Position numbers and translations under genes: made by a program
Notes under the pieces: model-generated
Database searches by the model: none
The model's input: only the letters and a program-made list of their open reading frames with translations
Told to the model about the DNA's origin: nothing
NCBI RefSeq assembly: GCF_015295825.1
Contig: NZ_DVEH01000064.1
Span: 1 to 45,209, forward strand
Origin: Thermosynechococcus sp. M98_K2018_005
GTDB taxonomy: Bacteria; Cyanobacteriota; Cyanobacteriia; Thermosynechococcales; Thermosynechococcaceae
Reading direction: 5' to 3'
DNA length: 45,209 nt
Part shown: positions 1 to 8,844 of the stretch, one piece after another
Layout: each line of letters starts with the position of its first letter
Position numbering within the stretch: position 1 is the first letter of the stretch

Positions 1-1094
1 GACCTCTCCTCGCTGGGTGAGAGAAGTCCCATTGCCTGCAGTTCTTGGGTGAGGCGCTGGGCTTCCGCGGGATTTTGATCGCGCAATAGGTTAATGGCTT
101 GACGCAGCTTGTCAAGAGCCGCACTGACGTTTCCTAAGCGCAGTAGGAGTGCCCCCTGATTTTGATAGGCCAAGGCACAGGTGGGATCCAATGCTTGCAG
201 GCGATCGTAGGTGGCCAAGGCATCACCCCAGCGTTTTAATTGCTTTTGGGCTTCTGCTAGCCGCAGATAGGTGGCAAGATGCATCACTGTAGGGGTGGGC
301 GTTCGTAGGGCCATTTCATAGGCCGCAATTGCCGCTGGCCACTCACCGCGCTCGGCATAGAGATTCCCCTGCTGATAGTAAAGTTCATGGGCGATCGCCG
401 GCGGGAGTGTCTTAGCCTTTAAGCCCTGTTCTAAACACTGCTGAGCCGACTCCAAGTCACCTTTGGCCAGATAGACACCGGCTAATTTACTCCACAGGTA
501 GACATCCTCAGGGTGCTGCTCAAGGTGGCGGCGCATGATCCGCTCGGCTCGTTCCTGTTTCTGTTGTCGCTGGGCACCAAGATAGCCGCTATGGACAATG
601 GCGACACCGTTGACGTGACCAATTTGCCAATGGGGTTCCCGCTGTTGCAGGGCCAGCACGCTGTCATCAATCGTTTCGTGGTAGGGACGCTGAAAAACGA
701 GGTCGGGATGGCGACGAAAGAGGCGCGACACATAGGTATAGGGGGGCACTACACCCAATTCCTGCCGTAGCAGTGTCACCACGAGCAACTGGGGGTGTTG
801 GCAAATGTCAGGCAGTACAGCCGCAAAGGCGGGAGTTAGGGTTTCATCGGCATCCAGAACCAGCACCCACTCCGTCGCGACATATTGCAGGGCAATGTTG
901 CGAGCTGCTGCAAAATCCTCTTGCCAAGGGACTTCATAGACCCGTGCCCCCCAATCGCGGGCGATCGCCACCGTTGCATCCTGTGACCCTGTATCCACAA
1001 TCACCGCCTCATCCACAACACCAGCCACACTGGCAAGGCATTGGGGCAAGCGTGCCGCCTCATCCCGCACAATCATGCAGAGGGTGATGGCCAT
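1..1094 (-). CDS. Family 2 glycosyltransferase with C-terminal TPR repeats (3' end off window)
   Basis: This gene runs off the left edge, so its C-terminus is missing. Reading starts at the ATG whose complement is at 1092-1094 and gives MAITLCMIVRDEAARLPQCL, the usual start of GT-A fold family 2 enzymes. VDEAVIVDTGSQDAT and the metal/sugar-nucleotide motif VLDADE follow. After about residue 200 the protein becomes helical, with TPR-like repeats (for example LYLWSKLAGVYLAKGDLESA-type units) that continue to the window edge. This layout is common in cyanobacterial glycosyltransferases that probably act on cell-surface glycans, but the acceptor is unknown. It lies 5 bp downstream of murB on the same strand and is probably co-transcribed with murC-murB. 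The family call is firm; the substrate is not determinable. Confidence 0.85.
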   Translation of the reverse strand, partial: MAITLCMIVRDEAARLPQCLASVAGVVDEAVIVDTGSQDATVAIARDWGARVYEVPWQEDFAAARNIALQYVATEWVLVLDADETLTPAFAAVLPDICQHPQLLVVTLLRQELGVVPPYTYVSRLFRRHPDLVFQRPYHETIDDSVLALQQREPHWQIGHVNGVAIVHSGYLGAQRQQKQERAERIMRRHLEQHPEDVYLWSKLAGVYLAKGDLESAQQCLEQGLKAKTLPPAIAHELYYQQGNLYAERGEWPAAIAAYEMALRTPTPTVMHLATYLRLAEAQKQLKRWGDALATYDRLQALDPTCALAYQNQGALLLRLGNVSAALDKLRQAINLLRDQNPAEAQRLTQELQAMGLLSPSEER

Positions 1095-1099
1095 AGGCG

Positions 1100-2005
1100 C
1101 TAGGCAAAGTCACCAATCAGCTTGACTTCTGGGTGCAGCCACACCGACCAGCGATCGGCCACAGTGGTTTGCACATGGCGGATCAAATGATAGACCTCCA
1201 TGGCCGTTGCGCCACCACAGTTGAGGATAAAATTGGCGTGTTTCTGAGAAACTTGGGCACGTCCAATCTGGTAGCCCTTCAAGCCCGTTTGCTCAATTAA
1301 CCAACCCGCCGTTCGCTCTTGGGGATTGCGGAAGACACTGCCACAGTTGGGGAAATCGTAGGGCTGCGTCCGCAGGCGATCGCTCAGGTGTTTTTGGGTC
1401 GCTGCCTTGACTTGCGCTGGATCATGGCCAGGTTCCAACTGCCATGTGGCTTGCAATACCAAGCGCGGCGTATCCTGAAGATTCGAGGTGCGGTAGGCAT
1501 AACCCAACTCCTGGGCCGATACCACTGCCAAGGTGCCATCGGGTTCTAGAATCACTGCTGACACCAACCGCTCCGCTGCACAGCCGCCATGGGCACCCGC
1601 ATTCATCACCACTGCCCCTCCTACGGTGCCGGGGATGCCAACCATCCACTCCAGACCGCGCCAGCCCAGTTTTGCGGCACAGTGAGCCAACCTAGGTAAG
1701 GGATACCCCGCACCCACCGTCAGTTGTCCAGTCTCTAGATCACGTTTGAGATAGCGCAGATGCTTAGTCGAGATCACAAGACCGGCCACACCGCGATCGC
1801 TCACCAGCAGATTAGACCCTGCCCCCAAAACCGTAATCGGCAGTGCCTCTTCCTGTGCCCAAGTATAGGCCGCTTGCAATTCAGTAATCGTACGCGGTTC
1901 CACAAACCATTCGGCAGAGCCACCCACATTCAAGGTGGTAAACTCGGCAAGGGAGATGTGGCGTTGCAGAGGGCACTGGGTTTGGGGCACGCAGGCCAAG
2001 CTCAT
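1100..2005 (-). CDS. murB: UDP-N-acetylenolpyruvoylglucosamine reductase MurB
   Basis: MurB reduces UDP-GlcNAc-enolpyruvate to UDP-MurNAc with NADPH and FAD in the cytoplasmic stage of peptidoglycan synthesis. The 301-residue product has the FAD-binding motifs [20 protein letters not shown] and [19 protein letters not shown]. It also has the catalytic serine region [26 protein letters not shown], and a C-terminal HPEVKLIG carrying the catalytic glutamate. Length is normal for bacterial MurB. The ATG overlaps the murC stop by 4 bp (ATGA), so the two genes are probably translationally coupled. The preceding step (MurA) is not encoded in this window. Confidence 0.97.
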   Translation of the reverse strand: MSLACVPQTQCPLQRHISLAEFTTLNVGGSAEWFVEPRTITELQAAYTWAQEEALPITVLGAGSNLLVSDRGVAGLVISTKHLRYLKRDLETGQLTVGAGYPLPRLAHCAAKLGWRGLEWMVGIPGTVGGAVVMNAGAHGGCAAERLVSAVILEPDGTLAVVSAQELGYAYRTSNLQDTPRLVLQATWQLEPGHDPAQVKAATQKHLSDRLRTQPYDFPNCGSVFRNPQERTAGWLIEQTGLKGYQIGRAQVSQKHANFILNCGGATAMEVYHLIRHVQTTVADRWSVWLHPEVKLIGDFA

Positions 2006-3444
2006 AGGGCGATCGCCTCAGTAAGGGAAGAGACACTTAATTGTTCTTGATCCGCCATCACAGACGGAATGAGTTGATTGAGGTTGCCAGCCCCAAGGAA
2101 GATAACCAAATCTCCCGGCTGCAGCAGATGCGCCAAGCGAGTTTGTACCGCTTCAAGGGTGGGGCAATAATCCACTGCAGCATGATACTGACGGGCACAG
2201 GTGGCCACATCGGCACCACTAATTGTGCCGGGATCGGGTTCGCCCGCACTATAAATATCCGTCAAGATCACGTGATCCGCTGCGGTAAAGCACTGGCCAA
2301 AGGCCTCGAGAAAGGTTTGGGTGCGGCTATAGCGATGGGGTTGAAACACGGCTACGACCCGTTGCCAAGGGGCTTGCGTACCCACTTGCAGGCGGGCTGC
2401 CTCTAGGGTTGCAGTAATTTCGCTGGGGTGGTGGGCATAGTCATCAATAAAGCGAATCCCATTCACCTGTCCCCGTTCTTCAAAGCGGCGGCGGGCACCG
2501 CGAAACTCCAAAAGGGCAGCAGCAATGGTGGCAAAGTCAATGCCAAGATAACGTCCCACGGCAATCACCGCCAAGGCATTTTGCAGGTTGTGGGCGCCCA
2601 AGACATTCAATTGCAAAATTCCAAGGGAGGTGCCCCGCTCCCAAACCCGTGCCGTGGTGCCCTCAGAGGTGTATTGAATATGATCCACACAGTAGTCCAC
2701 CGCTGCTTGCCGCTGAAGGCTATAGGTCAACAGGCGCGGATGATGCAGGCGATCGCGAATATTTGGACAATCGGCACAGCCAATAACAATGTCTGCCTGA
2801 TCGGCAAACTGCTGAAATGTGGCCACCACCTCTTCAAGGGAATTGTAGTGATCCGGGTGGTCGAGTTCGATATTTGTAATCACCCCAATATGGGGATGGA
2901 ATTTGCGCAGGGAGCCATCGGACTCATCGGCTTCAGCAACAAGGTAAGAACCTTGACCCACACGGGCATTGCCCTGCCACGCCGCCACTTCACCCCCGAC
3001 AATAATCGTTGGATCCAGTCCGGCTTGCAACAGCAAATAGGCAATCATGCTGCTGGTGGTTGTCTTACCGTGGGTACCGGCAACGGCAATACTTTGGCTA
3101 CGGTGCATCAGTGCCGCCAGCACATCGGAACGGTGAAAAATAGGACAGCCTAACCGTTGAGCCGCTTGATATTCGGGGTTATCGCTGCGAATAGCGGTGG
3201 AGCAGATGACTTGAGGCAGAGGGGCAAAGGGATACGTTTCAAGGTTGGCAGCACTCTGGCCAATAAAGATCTGCACGCCTAACTCAGCCAGTTGCGCGGT
3301 CAAGCGGTTGGGGCGCAAATCGGACCCAGACACCCTAAAGCCCTGCTTGGCGAGAATGTAGGCAAGGGCTGACATACCAATACCACCGATGCCAATGAAG
3401 TGGAATGGACGCTCACTAAACTCCATCACTGGCTGATTTGCCAC
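2002..3444 (-). CDS. murC: UDP-N-acetylmuramate--L-alanine ligase MurC
   Basis: MurC adds L-alanine to UDP-MurNAc using ATP, the first amino-acid addition of the peptidoglycan stem peptide. Visible motifs are the N-terminal Rossmann motif [16 protein letters not shown], the Mur-ligase P-loop [20 protein letters not shown], the [10 protein letters not shown] region and the C-terminal [11 protein letters not shown] chose the GTG at 3444, giving about 480 residues, because AGGAG at 3451-3455 lies six bases upstream. A TTG at 3450 would abut that ribosome site, and the ATG at 3426 lacks one. It is the first gene of a likely murC-murB-glycosyltransferase operon. Pairing with MurB in one transcript is common in cyanobacteria. 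Confidence 0.96.
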   Translation of the reverse strand: MANQPVMEFSERPFHFIGIGGIGMSALAYILAKQGFRVSGSDLRPNRLTAQLAELGVQIFIGQSAANLETYPFAPLPQVICSTAIRSDNPEYQAAQRLGCPIFHRSDVLAALMHRSQSIAVAGTHGKTTTSSMIAYLLLQAGLDPTIIVGGEVAAWQGNARVGQGSYLVAEADESDGSLRKFHPHIGVITNIELDHPDHYNSLEEVVATFQQFADQADIVIGCADCPNIRDRLHHPRLLTYSLQRQAAVDYCVDHIQYTSEGTTARVWERGTSLGILQLNVLGAHNLQNALAVIAVGRYLGIDFATIAAALLEFRGARRRFEERGQVNGIRFIDDYAHHPSEITATLEAARLQVGTQAPWQRVVAVFQPHRYSRTQTFLEAFGQCFTAADHVILTDIYSAGEPDPGTISGADVATCARQYHAAVDYCPTLEAVQTRLAHLLQPGDLVIFLGAGNLNQLIPSVMADQEQLSVSSLTEAIAL

Positions 3445-3489
3445 AAACAACTCCTTTGCTCCACCAAAAAGAAATACTCTGAATCAATA

Positions 3490-3515
3490 ATTAATATCAA
3501 TAGATGAGTATTAAT
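3490..3515. repeat. Short inverted repeat upstream of murC
   Basis: ATTAATA at 3490-3496 and TATTAAT at 3509-3515 are perfect inverted arms separated by 12 bases. They sit about 50-70 bp upstream of the murC start, inside the 330-bp gap between murC and ycf66. The position fits an operator or a promoter-region structure, but AT-rich arms of seven bases can arise by chance. I see no other clear gene, RNA or strong sigma-70 promoter in the gap (3445-3774), apart from a GAGG ribosome site just before ycf66. Confidence 0.3.
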
Positions 3516-3774
3516 AGGCATAAATCCTTAGGCTCATCATAGCAGGTCACCCTCAATCCTCATGGGCTAATACTGGCAGATCCAAGGCAAATATGTCACC
3601 CTGAGCCAAAATTTTTTTTGCAAACAGTTTATTCAGCCTATGGCGCCCTCTTCCTTCGGGATCAGCGGTTCGACAAAGAATAAACTCTAGTAGAGACAAA
3701 TTCAGTGCGGTGTAAGGTAGAAGGTTGATACCGCCTTGTCGGTGTGTGTGCCGTTATCTTGCTGAGGACTGGGA

Positions 3775-4869
3775 ATGCTGACGAACTTGCTGGCTTGGAG
3801 TATGGCGATCGCCAGTTTAAGCCTGTATCTGTTGGGGTTCTTCCTGCCGGAACTGTACCGTAGGTTTGATCTGGTGGCCAGTGGCGCGGGATTATTCTTT
3901 GCCCTAACTCTGTGGATCTATGGCGATCGCATTGGCGGTGGATTGCTCCTAGGAACAGCAGCCGCAGTGGCCTTAATTCTCTGGCTGGGTTGGCAGACCC
4001 TTAGCTATCGCTGGCAACTCACCTATCCGGGCGATCGCACCGACACCCAAAAAGCCCAAGCCCTCTGGCAAAAAGTCCAGTCTCTACTGCCCGAAGGCAC
4101 CTTTGCGAAAATCGGTGAGCAACTGCAAGGCCTCATCAGTGGCTTGCGCGATCGCCTCCAGAAACAGCCGGATCGCCCCCAGCTTCCCGTGGATACCCCG
4201 CCACCGCCGATGGATACTGGTGACATCAAAGAAGATCTGTGGACAGGGGAGACAGAGACTCCCAGTACCGTTGCCAAACAACCCACCCCAGCCACTGAGG
4301 AAGCTGCCGCAGTCCCAGAAGAATCTGCTGAACCTGAACCAACGCCAGTTGCAACAGCCAGCCCCACCGCAGAGACTCCTACAGGCGCACTGGCTGATCT
4401 GCCGTCCGAAGGGGTTGCCGAAATGACTGCCCCAGAAGCGCCTAGGGTTGAAACGCCGCCGCCGCCCCCTGCGAGCACCCCAGAGGAGTCAGAACCAGCA
4501 ACGGTTGCCGCTTCAGAAGAACCACCCCCTCCTGAGACAACAGTTGATGCTCCCGAGCCCACAGTGACCGCCGAAGCACCAGAAGAGGACGCATCTCCTG
4601 AAACAGCAGTTGAGACTCTAGAACCCACGGCAACCCCTGAAGCAGTGGTTGAACCCCCTCCAACCTCTGAATCTGCTCCCGATGCTGAACGGCCAGAAAC
4701 GCTGCCTCCAGCTCCAGAATCGCGCACCTCTGCTGCCGATCTCCTAGGGGATATTCCCGAAAGTAGTGATGTTGACGATGAGGCAACGCCAGAGGGAACA
4801 ACCATCGAAAATCCAGAACATACTCCCCCTGAGGACGATGACTGGCCGCCCCGTGAAGCCCGTCTGTGA
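3775..4869 (+). CDS. ycf66: Ycf66-family membrane protein with long Pro/Glu-rich tail
   Basis: Residues 1-75 form two or three hydrophobic segments (SMAIASLSLYLLGFFLPELY; LVASGAGLFFALTLWIYGDR; LLGTAAAVALILWLGW), followed by a TLSYRWQLTYPGDRT-like segment. This matches the Ycf66 family of cyanobacteria and some plastids, whose function is not established. From about residue 130 to the end (364) the chain is low-complexity and acidic, with repeated PEETA-, TPEE- and PPP-type runs, and is probably disordered. The hydrophobic N-terminus should anchor the tail at a membrane. The ATG at 3775 follows a GAGG site at 3764-3767. The tail is much longer than the conserved core and looks expanded by repeat slippage. 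Divergent from murC. Confidence 0.75.
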   Translation: MLTNLLAWSMAIASLSLYLLGFFLPELYRRFDLVASGAGLFFALTLWIYGDRIGGGLLLGTAAAVALILWLGWQTLSYRWQLTYPGDRTDTQKAQALWQKVQSLLPEGTFAKIGEQLQGLISGLRDRLQKQPDRPQLPVDTPPPPMDTGDIKEDLWTGETETPSTVAKQPTPATEEAAAVPEESAEPEPTPVATASPTAETPTGALADLPSEGVAEMTAPEAPRVETPPPPPASTPEESEPATVAASEEPPPPETTVDAPEPTVTAEAPEEDASPETAVETLEPTATPEAVVEPPPTSESAPDAERPETLPPAPESRTSAADLLGDIPESSDVDDEATPEGTTIENPEHTPPEDDDWPPREARL

Positions 4870-4930
4870 CATCTCACTCCATCGGGTGCAGGGCAGGACT
4901 TATCGCTCCCCGAATCCCGCAAAAGTTAAT

Positions 4931-4966
4931 AAAGTCATGAATCCCTGACTTTTGCTGCTTTTATTT
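4931..4966 (+). terminator. Possible terminator after ycf66
   Basis: AAAGTCA at 4931-4937 pairs with TGACTTT at 4946-4952 across an 8-base loop, and a T-rich stretch follows (TGCTGCTTTTATTTTC). It lies about 60 bp past the ycf66 stop on the coding strand. The stem is weak and AT-rich, so intrinsic termination here is only plausible. Confidence 0.35.
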
Positions 4967-5039
4967 TCTCTGAAGCGAACCTTAATAGAACCTTAATTTT
5001 CCCCTAACTTTCCCCAAAAATTCCCCAATTTTCCCAACG

Positions 5040-5358
5040 TTTTCCACAGATTGGGGCAAAGTTTTCCACAGGTCTTTACGGTGTGATCGGATTTCAAGAC
5101 ATTTCTGGGGATAACTGCCTCTGGTCCCTTGGGGAAAACGCAAGGAGCGCCAAAAGTCTGGAAACGCTGATTCTGTCGTGGATTGCGATCGCCAAGATGG
5201 GTGAAAACAAGGATTGACAGACCCTAGAACAACCCAGACAATGGAGTTCCACGGATAGAGATTCACTTGCTCTGAAACCTTGTGGATGTAGGGCTAAATC
5301 CCGCTCTGAGTCAGAGGTTTGGGGATTTGGTCAGGACTTTTATGTGAAGTTTTCCACA
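5040..5358. promoter_or_regulatory. Cluster of cyanobacterial-type DnaA boxes in a 555-bp intergenic region
   Basis: Three exact copies of TTTTCCACA lie at 5040-5048, 5062-5070 and 5350-5358, all in the same orientation. The first two are 22 bp apart, start to start. TTTTCCACA is the DnaA-box form reported for cyanobacteria, against TTATCCACA in E. coli. The gap (4870-5424) also contains runs such as CTTAATTTTCCCC, a TTGTGGATG half-match near 5280 and a HIP1 octamer at 5185-5192, but no convincing gene. It could be part of a replication origin or a DnaA-responsive region. Neither dnaA nor dnaN is in this window, so origin function is an inference. Confidence 0.45.
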
Positions 5359-5424
5359 GGTTTACCCAGGGCGAGCTGATGGTGCCTGCAATTTTGTCTT
5401 GGTTTTATTGAGGTAACTCACGGT

Positions 5425-5628
5425 ATGAACGCTCAAGCCACGATTAGTATTCTTGCCGAGATTCCAGAGGAGCTACACGAGACCCTGAAATACTACCTCG
5501 AGCGGCATCCCGATTGGGATCAAGATCGTGTCTTTGTGGCCGCATTGTCGCTCTTTTTGCTGCAAAATGGAGAATGCGATCGCCGCACGGCACGGGTCTA
5601 TCTCGACTCGTTGTTCAAGCGAGCCTAG
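5425..5628 (+). CDS. Small conserved cyanobacterial protein, DUF2811-like
   Basis: A 67-residue acidic protein that starts MNAQATISILAEIPEELHET and continues with YLERHPDWDQDRVFVAALSLFLLQNG. I recognise this as the DUF2811 family of small cyanobacterial proteins of unknown function. No membrane segment or metal-binding cysteines are visible; the predicted content is mainly helical. GAGGT at 5410-5414 gives a ribosome site about ten bases before the ATG. It lies 24 bp ahead of the protoporphyrinogen oxidase gene on the same strand and is probably co-transcribed with it. The long upstream gap presumably holds its promoter. Confidence 0.75.
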   Translation: MNAQATISILAEIPEELHETLKYYLERHPDWDQDRVFVAALSLFLLQNGECDRRTARVYLDSLFKRA

Positions 5629-5652
5629 ACACTTTGGAGGGTAGCAAAACGG

Positions 5653-7056
5653 GTGAATGAGGTAGATGTCGCAATTGTGGGTGGTGGCCTCAGTGGCCTG
5701 AGTCTGGCTTGGCGGTTGCAGCAAAGTGCCCCCCAGTACAGTGGGGTTCTTTTCGAAGCCAGCGATCGCCTTGGGGGGAATATTACGACACAAACAGCGG
5801 AGGGCTTTGTCTGGGAACTGGGTCCCAATAGCTTTGCACCGACCCCTGCCTTGTTACAACTCATTGCTGAGGTGGGCTTGCAGTCGGAACTCATTCGGGG
5901 CGATCGCCACCTGCCCCGCTACATCTACTGGCGGGGACAACTCTACCCCCTAGAACCCACCCGTCCCCTTGCCTTAGCCACCTCAAATCTCCTCAGTCCT
6001 TGGGGAAAAGTGCGGGCGGCCCTTGGTGCTTTAGGGTTTGTGCCCCCCTATCTGGGCAGTGGCGATGAATCAGTCAATTCATTTTTCCGTCGCCATTTGG
6101 GGCAGGAGGTGGCTGAACGGCTGGTGGCGCCCTTTGTCTCTGGGGTTTATGCGGGTGATCCGCAACAACTGAGTGCCGCTGCTGCTTTTCGCCGTATTGC
6201 TCACCTAGAAAAACTCGGGGGTGGCCTCATTGCTGGTGCCCTGCGCCTGCGGCGTCAACAAGCCCCTAAACCGAAGCCGCCTACGGGGGTGCAGATGCGA
6301 CCGGGGGAACTTGGCTCCTTTAAGGAAGGCTTGGCTGCGCTACCTCGGGCGATCGCTCAACAATTGAAGGCACCGATTCACCTGCAAACCGCGGTTCAAG
6401 AAATCACCCCAGAACCCAAGGGTGGCTATCTGCTGCGCAGTGGTGAGCAAACGTGGCACGCTCGCAGTGTGGTCTTGGCAACGCCCGCCTATCAAAGCGC
6501 AGAGTTGGTAGCGCCTTTTCAGCCAGCGATCGCCCGTGTTTTGGCCACTATCCCCTATCCCACCGTGGCCTGTGTGGTCTTGGCTTACCCTGCTGGACTG
6601 GGACGCAGTGTCCGCTGCGGCTTTGGGGTACTGATTCCTCGCGGTCAGGGCATCCGCACCCTTGGCACCATTTGGTCGTCCTGTCTCTTTCCCCAACGCA
6701 CTCCCGCCGGTTGGCAAGTCTTTACGAGTTTTATTGGCGGTGCCACGGATCCTGATTTGGGGAGCCTGAGCGAAGAAGCCATTATCCAGCAGGTGCAGCA
6801 GGACTTGGCCCGACTCCTTGATTTACCCGCAGCTAAGGCACGCTTACTCGGTATGAAGGTTTGGCGACGGGCAATTCCCCAATACATGGTGGGCTACCCT
6901 GAGCAGTGGCAGCAGGTGACCCATGCCCTTCGTCAAACTCCCGGCCTTTTTCTGTGTAGTAACTATGCTGAGGGTGTCGCCTTGGGCGATCGCGTCGAAC
7001 ATGGCAATCGAACCGCTGCTGCTGTTGCTGCCTACCTGTCAGGAGGCCACCCCTAG
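5653..7056 (+). CDS. hemY: Protoporphyrinogen oxidase, FAD-dependent (HemY/PPOX type)
   Basis: This enzyme oxidises protoporphyrinogen IX to protoporphyrin IX with oxygen, the last common step of heme and chlorophyll synthesis. The 467-residue product opens with the dinucleotide-binding fold VAIVGGGLSGLSLAWRLQ and an acidic FEASDRLGGN. The PPOX-type ELGPNSF segment follows. The FAD-closing C-terminus reads FLCSNYAEGVALGDRVEHGNRTA. The start is GTG at 5653, preceded by GGAGGG around 5635-5640. Many cyanobacteria use the unrelated HemJ for this step, so a HemY-type gene is informative about lineage. The stop is two bases from the next ATG. The family (amine-oxidase/PPOX fold) is firm and the substrate well supported. 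Confidence 0.93.
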   Translation: MNEVDVAIVGGGLSGLSLAWRLQQSAPQYSGVLFEASDRLGGNITTQTAEGFVWELGPNSFAPTPALLQLIAEVGLQSELIRGDRHLPRYIYWRGQLYPLEPTRPLALATSNLLSPWGKVRAALGALGFVPPYLGSGDESVNSFFRRHLGQEVAERLVAPFVSGVYAGDPQQLSAAAAFRRIAHLEKLGGGLIAGALRLRRQQAPKPKPPTGVQMRPGELGSFKEGLAALPRAIAQQLKAPIHLQTAVQEITPEPKGGYLLRSGEQTWHARSVVLATPAYQSAELVAPFQPAIARVLATIPYPTVACVVLAYPAGLGRSVRCGFGVLIPRGQGIRTLGTIWSSCLFPQRTPAGWQVFTSFIGGATDPDLGSLSEEAIIQQVQQDLARLLDLPAAKARLLGMKVWRRAIPQYMVGYPEQWQQVTHALRQTPGLFLCSNYAEGVALGDRVEHGNRTAAAVAAYLSGGHP

Positions 7057-7058
7057 GG

Positions 7059-7304
7059 ATGTCGCTGTCGGACTATATGAATGCGGCCCTTGAGCGGGCT
7101 ATCTATCACTTCAATGCAGAGGATGGACTGATCTACGGTGAAATTCCAGACCTTGAGGGGGTCAAGACCCATGGCAACACAGTGCTGGAATGCCGCGAGC
7201 ATCTCTCCGAACTTTTGGAGGACTGGATCTATTTCCATGTCTCGCGGGGCATCCCTGTACCCGTGATTAACGGCATTGAAGTACCCGTACGCGAGATTTT
7301 TTGA
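7059..7304 (+). CDS. Orphan HicB-like antitoxin-family protein
   Basis: The 81 residues have the HicB/UPF0150 partial RNase H-like fold: IYHFNAEDGLIYGEIPDLEGVKTHGNTVLECREHL-type sequence, then LSELLEDWIYFHVSRGIPVPVINGIEV. HicB proteins normally neutralise a HicA mRNA interferase encoded next to them. No HicA-like gene is visible on either side, and there is no C-terminal DNA-binding domain. The ATG begins two bases after the hemY stop, and AGGAGG near 7041-7046 lies inside hemY, so translation is likely coupled to it. It could be a domesticated housekeeping protein, as many solitary HicB-like genes in cyanobacteria appear to be. Confidence 0.78.
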   Translation: MSLSDYMNAALERAIYHFNAEDGLIYGEIPDLEGVKTHGNTVLECREHLSELLEDWIYFHVSRGIPVPVINGIEVPVREIF

Positions 7305-7465
7305 ACCTTATCCTCATTTTGTGTACCCCTTATCTATAAAAAGGGACTGTATTCTCAATAGGCCAGCGATCGCTCCCCTGTAACATAAACGAGCAAACAT
7401 AGCCTAAGATTATCGGTAAGGTTAACGAAGCGATACATCCGCTCTACTAAGGAGGACATCAGCCT

Positions 7466-8545
7466 ATGGCACTCGTACCCATGCGCTTGCTGCTAGATCA
7501 CGCAGCCGAAAATGGTTACGGCATTCCCGCCTTCAACGTCAACAACATGGAACAAATCCAAGCCATCATGCAGGCGGCCCACGAAACCGACAGTCCCGTG
7601 ATTTTGCAAGCATCGCGGGGTGCCCGTAAATATGCTGGGGAAAACTTCCTGCGTCACCTGATTTTGGCTGCGGTGGAAACCTACCCCCACATCCCCATTG
7701 TCATGCACCAAGACCATGGTAACGAGCCTGCCACCTGCTACTCCGCCATTCGCAACGGCTTTACCAGTGTGATGATGGATGGCTCCCTCGAAGCCGACGC
7801 CAAAACTCCCGCTAGCTATGAGTACAACGTCGCTGTCACCAGTGAAGTGGTAAAAGTCGCGCACTCCATTGGTGTTTCTGTGGAAGGCGAGCTGGGCTGC
7901 CTTGGTTCCTTGGAAACCGGTAAAGGGGAAGCCGAAGATGGCCACGGGTTTGAAGGTGCCCTCGATCACTCGATGCTCCTCACCGATCCCGATCAAGCCG
8001 TGGACTTTGTGGAGCGCACCCAAGTGGATGCCCTTGCAGTGGCCATTGGGACCAGCCACGGTGCCTACAAATTTAGCCGCAAGCCCACCGGTGAAATCCT
8101 CGCCATCAGCCGCGTGGAAGAAATCCACCGCCGTTTACCCAACACCCACTTGGTGATGCACGGTTCTAGCTCCGTGCCCCAAGACTTGATTGACATCATT
8201 AACCAGTACGGGGGTACAATTCCTGAAACCTACGGCGTGCCTGTGGAAGAAATCCAAAAAGGTATCAAGAGCGGCGTCCGTAAAGTGAACATTGACACCG
8301 ACAACCGCCTAGCCATTACCGCTGCGGTGCGCGAAGCCCTTGCCTTGGCACCCAAGGAATTTGACCCCCGTCACTTCCTCAAGCCGTCCATTAAATACAT
8401 GCAAAAAGTCTGTGCCGATCGCTATCAGCAATTTGGCACCGCCGGCAACGCCAGCAAAATCAAGCAACTCAGCCTCGATGACTATGCCGCCAAATACGCC
8501 AAAGGTGAACTGAGACAAGTGACTCAGAAAACCGTGGTGGTCTAG
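7466..8545 (+). CDS. fba: Class II fructose-bisphosphate aldolase
   Basis: Catalyses reversible aldol cleavage of fructose-1,6-bisphosphate, and in cyanobacteria also formation of sedoheptulose-1,7-bisphosphate in the Calvin cycle. The 359-residue protein has [13 protein letters not shown], the zinc-binding [54 protein letters not shown] and [11 protein letters not shown]. These define a zinc-dependent class IIB aldolase. AAGGAGGA lies just before the ATG, a strong ribosome site for a highly expressed gene. The 160-bp upstream gap should hold its promoter, but I could not fix -35 and -10 boxes. A terminator hairpin follows at 8583. Confidence 0.97.
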   Translation: MALVPMRLLLDHAAENGYGIPAFNVNNMEQIQAIMQAAHETDSPVILQASRGARKYAGENFLRHLILAAVETYPHIPIVMHQDHGNEPATCYSAIRNGFTSVMMDGSLEADAKTPASYEYNVAVTSEVVKVAHSIGVSVEGELGCLGSLETGKGEAEDGHGFEGALDHSMLLTDPDQAVDFVERTQVDALAVAIGTSHGAYKFSRKPTGEILAISRVEEIHRRLPNTHLVMHGSSSVPQDLIDIINQYGGTIPETYGVPVEEIQKGIKSGVRKVNIDTDNRLAITAAVREALALAPKEFDPRHFLKPSIKYMQKVCADRYQQFGTAGNASKIKQLSLDDYAAKYAKGELRQVTQKTVVV

Positions 8546-8582
8546 GCAGTCTGCGATCGCTGAGAAACCATAAAAATTCAGT

Positions 8583-8608
8583 AAAGGGTGGCGACGACCA
8601 CCCTTTTT
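8583..8608 (+). terminator. Rho-independent terminator of fba
   Basis: AAAGGGTGG at 8583-8591 pairs perfectly with CCACCCTTT at 8598-8606 around the six-base loop CGACGA, and the right arm runs into five Ts (8604-8608). It lies 38 bp downstream of the aldolase stop, in the correct orientation. Confidence 0.9.
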
Positions 8609-8657
8609 CCTTTGAATCAATGAATCAACAGAGGAACACTCTTATCAATTGATTTAA

Positions 8658-8731
8658 CGGGCTTGGAGGGACTCGAACCCCCGACCTGCTGATCCGTAGT
8701 CAGCCGCTCTAATCCACTAAGCTACAAGCCC
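8658..8731 (-). tRNA. tRNA-Arg (anticodon ACG)
   Basis: Read on the minus strand, the acceptor GGGCTTG pairs with CAAGCCC and the discriminator base is G. The anticodon stem-loop reads GGCTGACTACGGATCAGC with anticodon ACG, which is deaminated to ICG in bacteria and decodes CGU/CGC/CGA. The T arm is GTCGGGGGTTCGAGTCCC. CCA is not encoded. A sigma-70 promoter lies 15 bp upstream. It is transcribed towards fba, whose terminator faces it. Confidence 0.95.
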
Positions 8732-8745
8732 AAGTCAGGAACACT

Positions 8746-8774
8746 ATCTTAGCATGAATTCCCAGAGATCTCAA
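8746..8774 (-). promoter_or_regulatory. Sigma-70 type promoter of tRNA-Arg
   Basis: On the minus strand TTGAGA (8769-8774) and TAAGAT (8746-8751) are separated by exactly 17 bases. Transcription would begin near 8739, about eight bases before the mature tRNA 5' end at 8731. Confidence 0.7.
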
Positions 8775-8844
8775 AGGGGGAACAAAAAATTTGGGCGCCG
8801 GTGTGCCATAGTCGGGAGCGAAGGCCGTTGACCCAAATGGATAG

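Noticed and set aside
4023-4922. Long serine/glycine-rich minus-strand frame of 299 residues opposite ycf66
   Set aside because: It is the antisense of the repeat-rich Pro/Glu tail, which has few stops on the other strand. It has no ribosome site and no recognisable fold.
4982-5266. 94-residue minus-strand frame within the DnaA-box region
   Set aside because: It runs straight through the TTTTCCACA boxes, has no family similarity and no ribosome site. Chance open frame.
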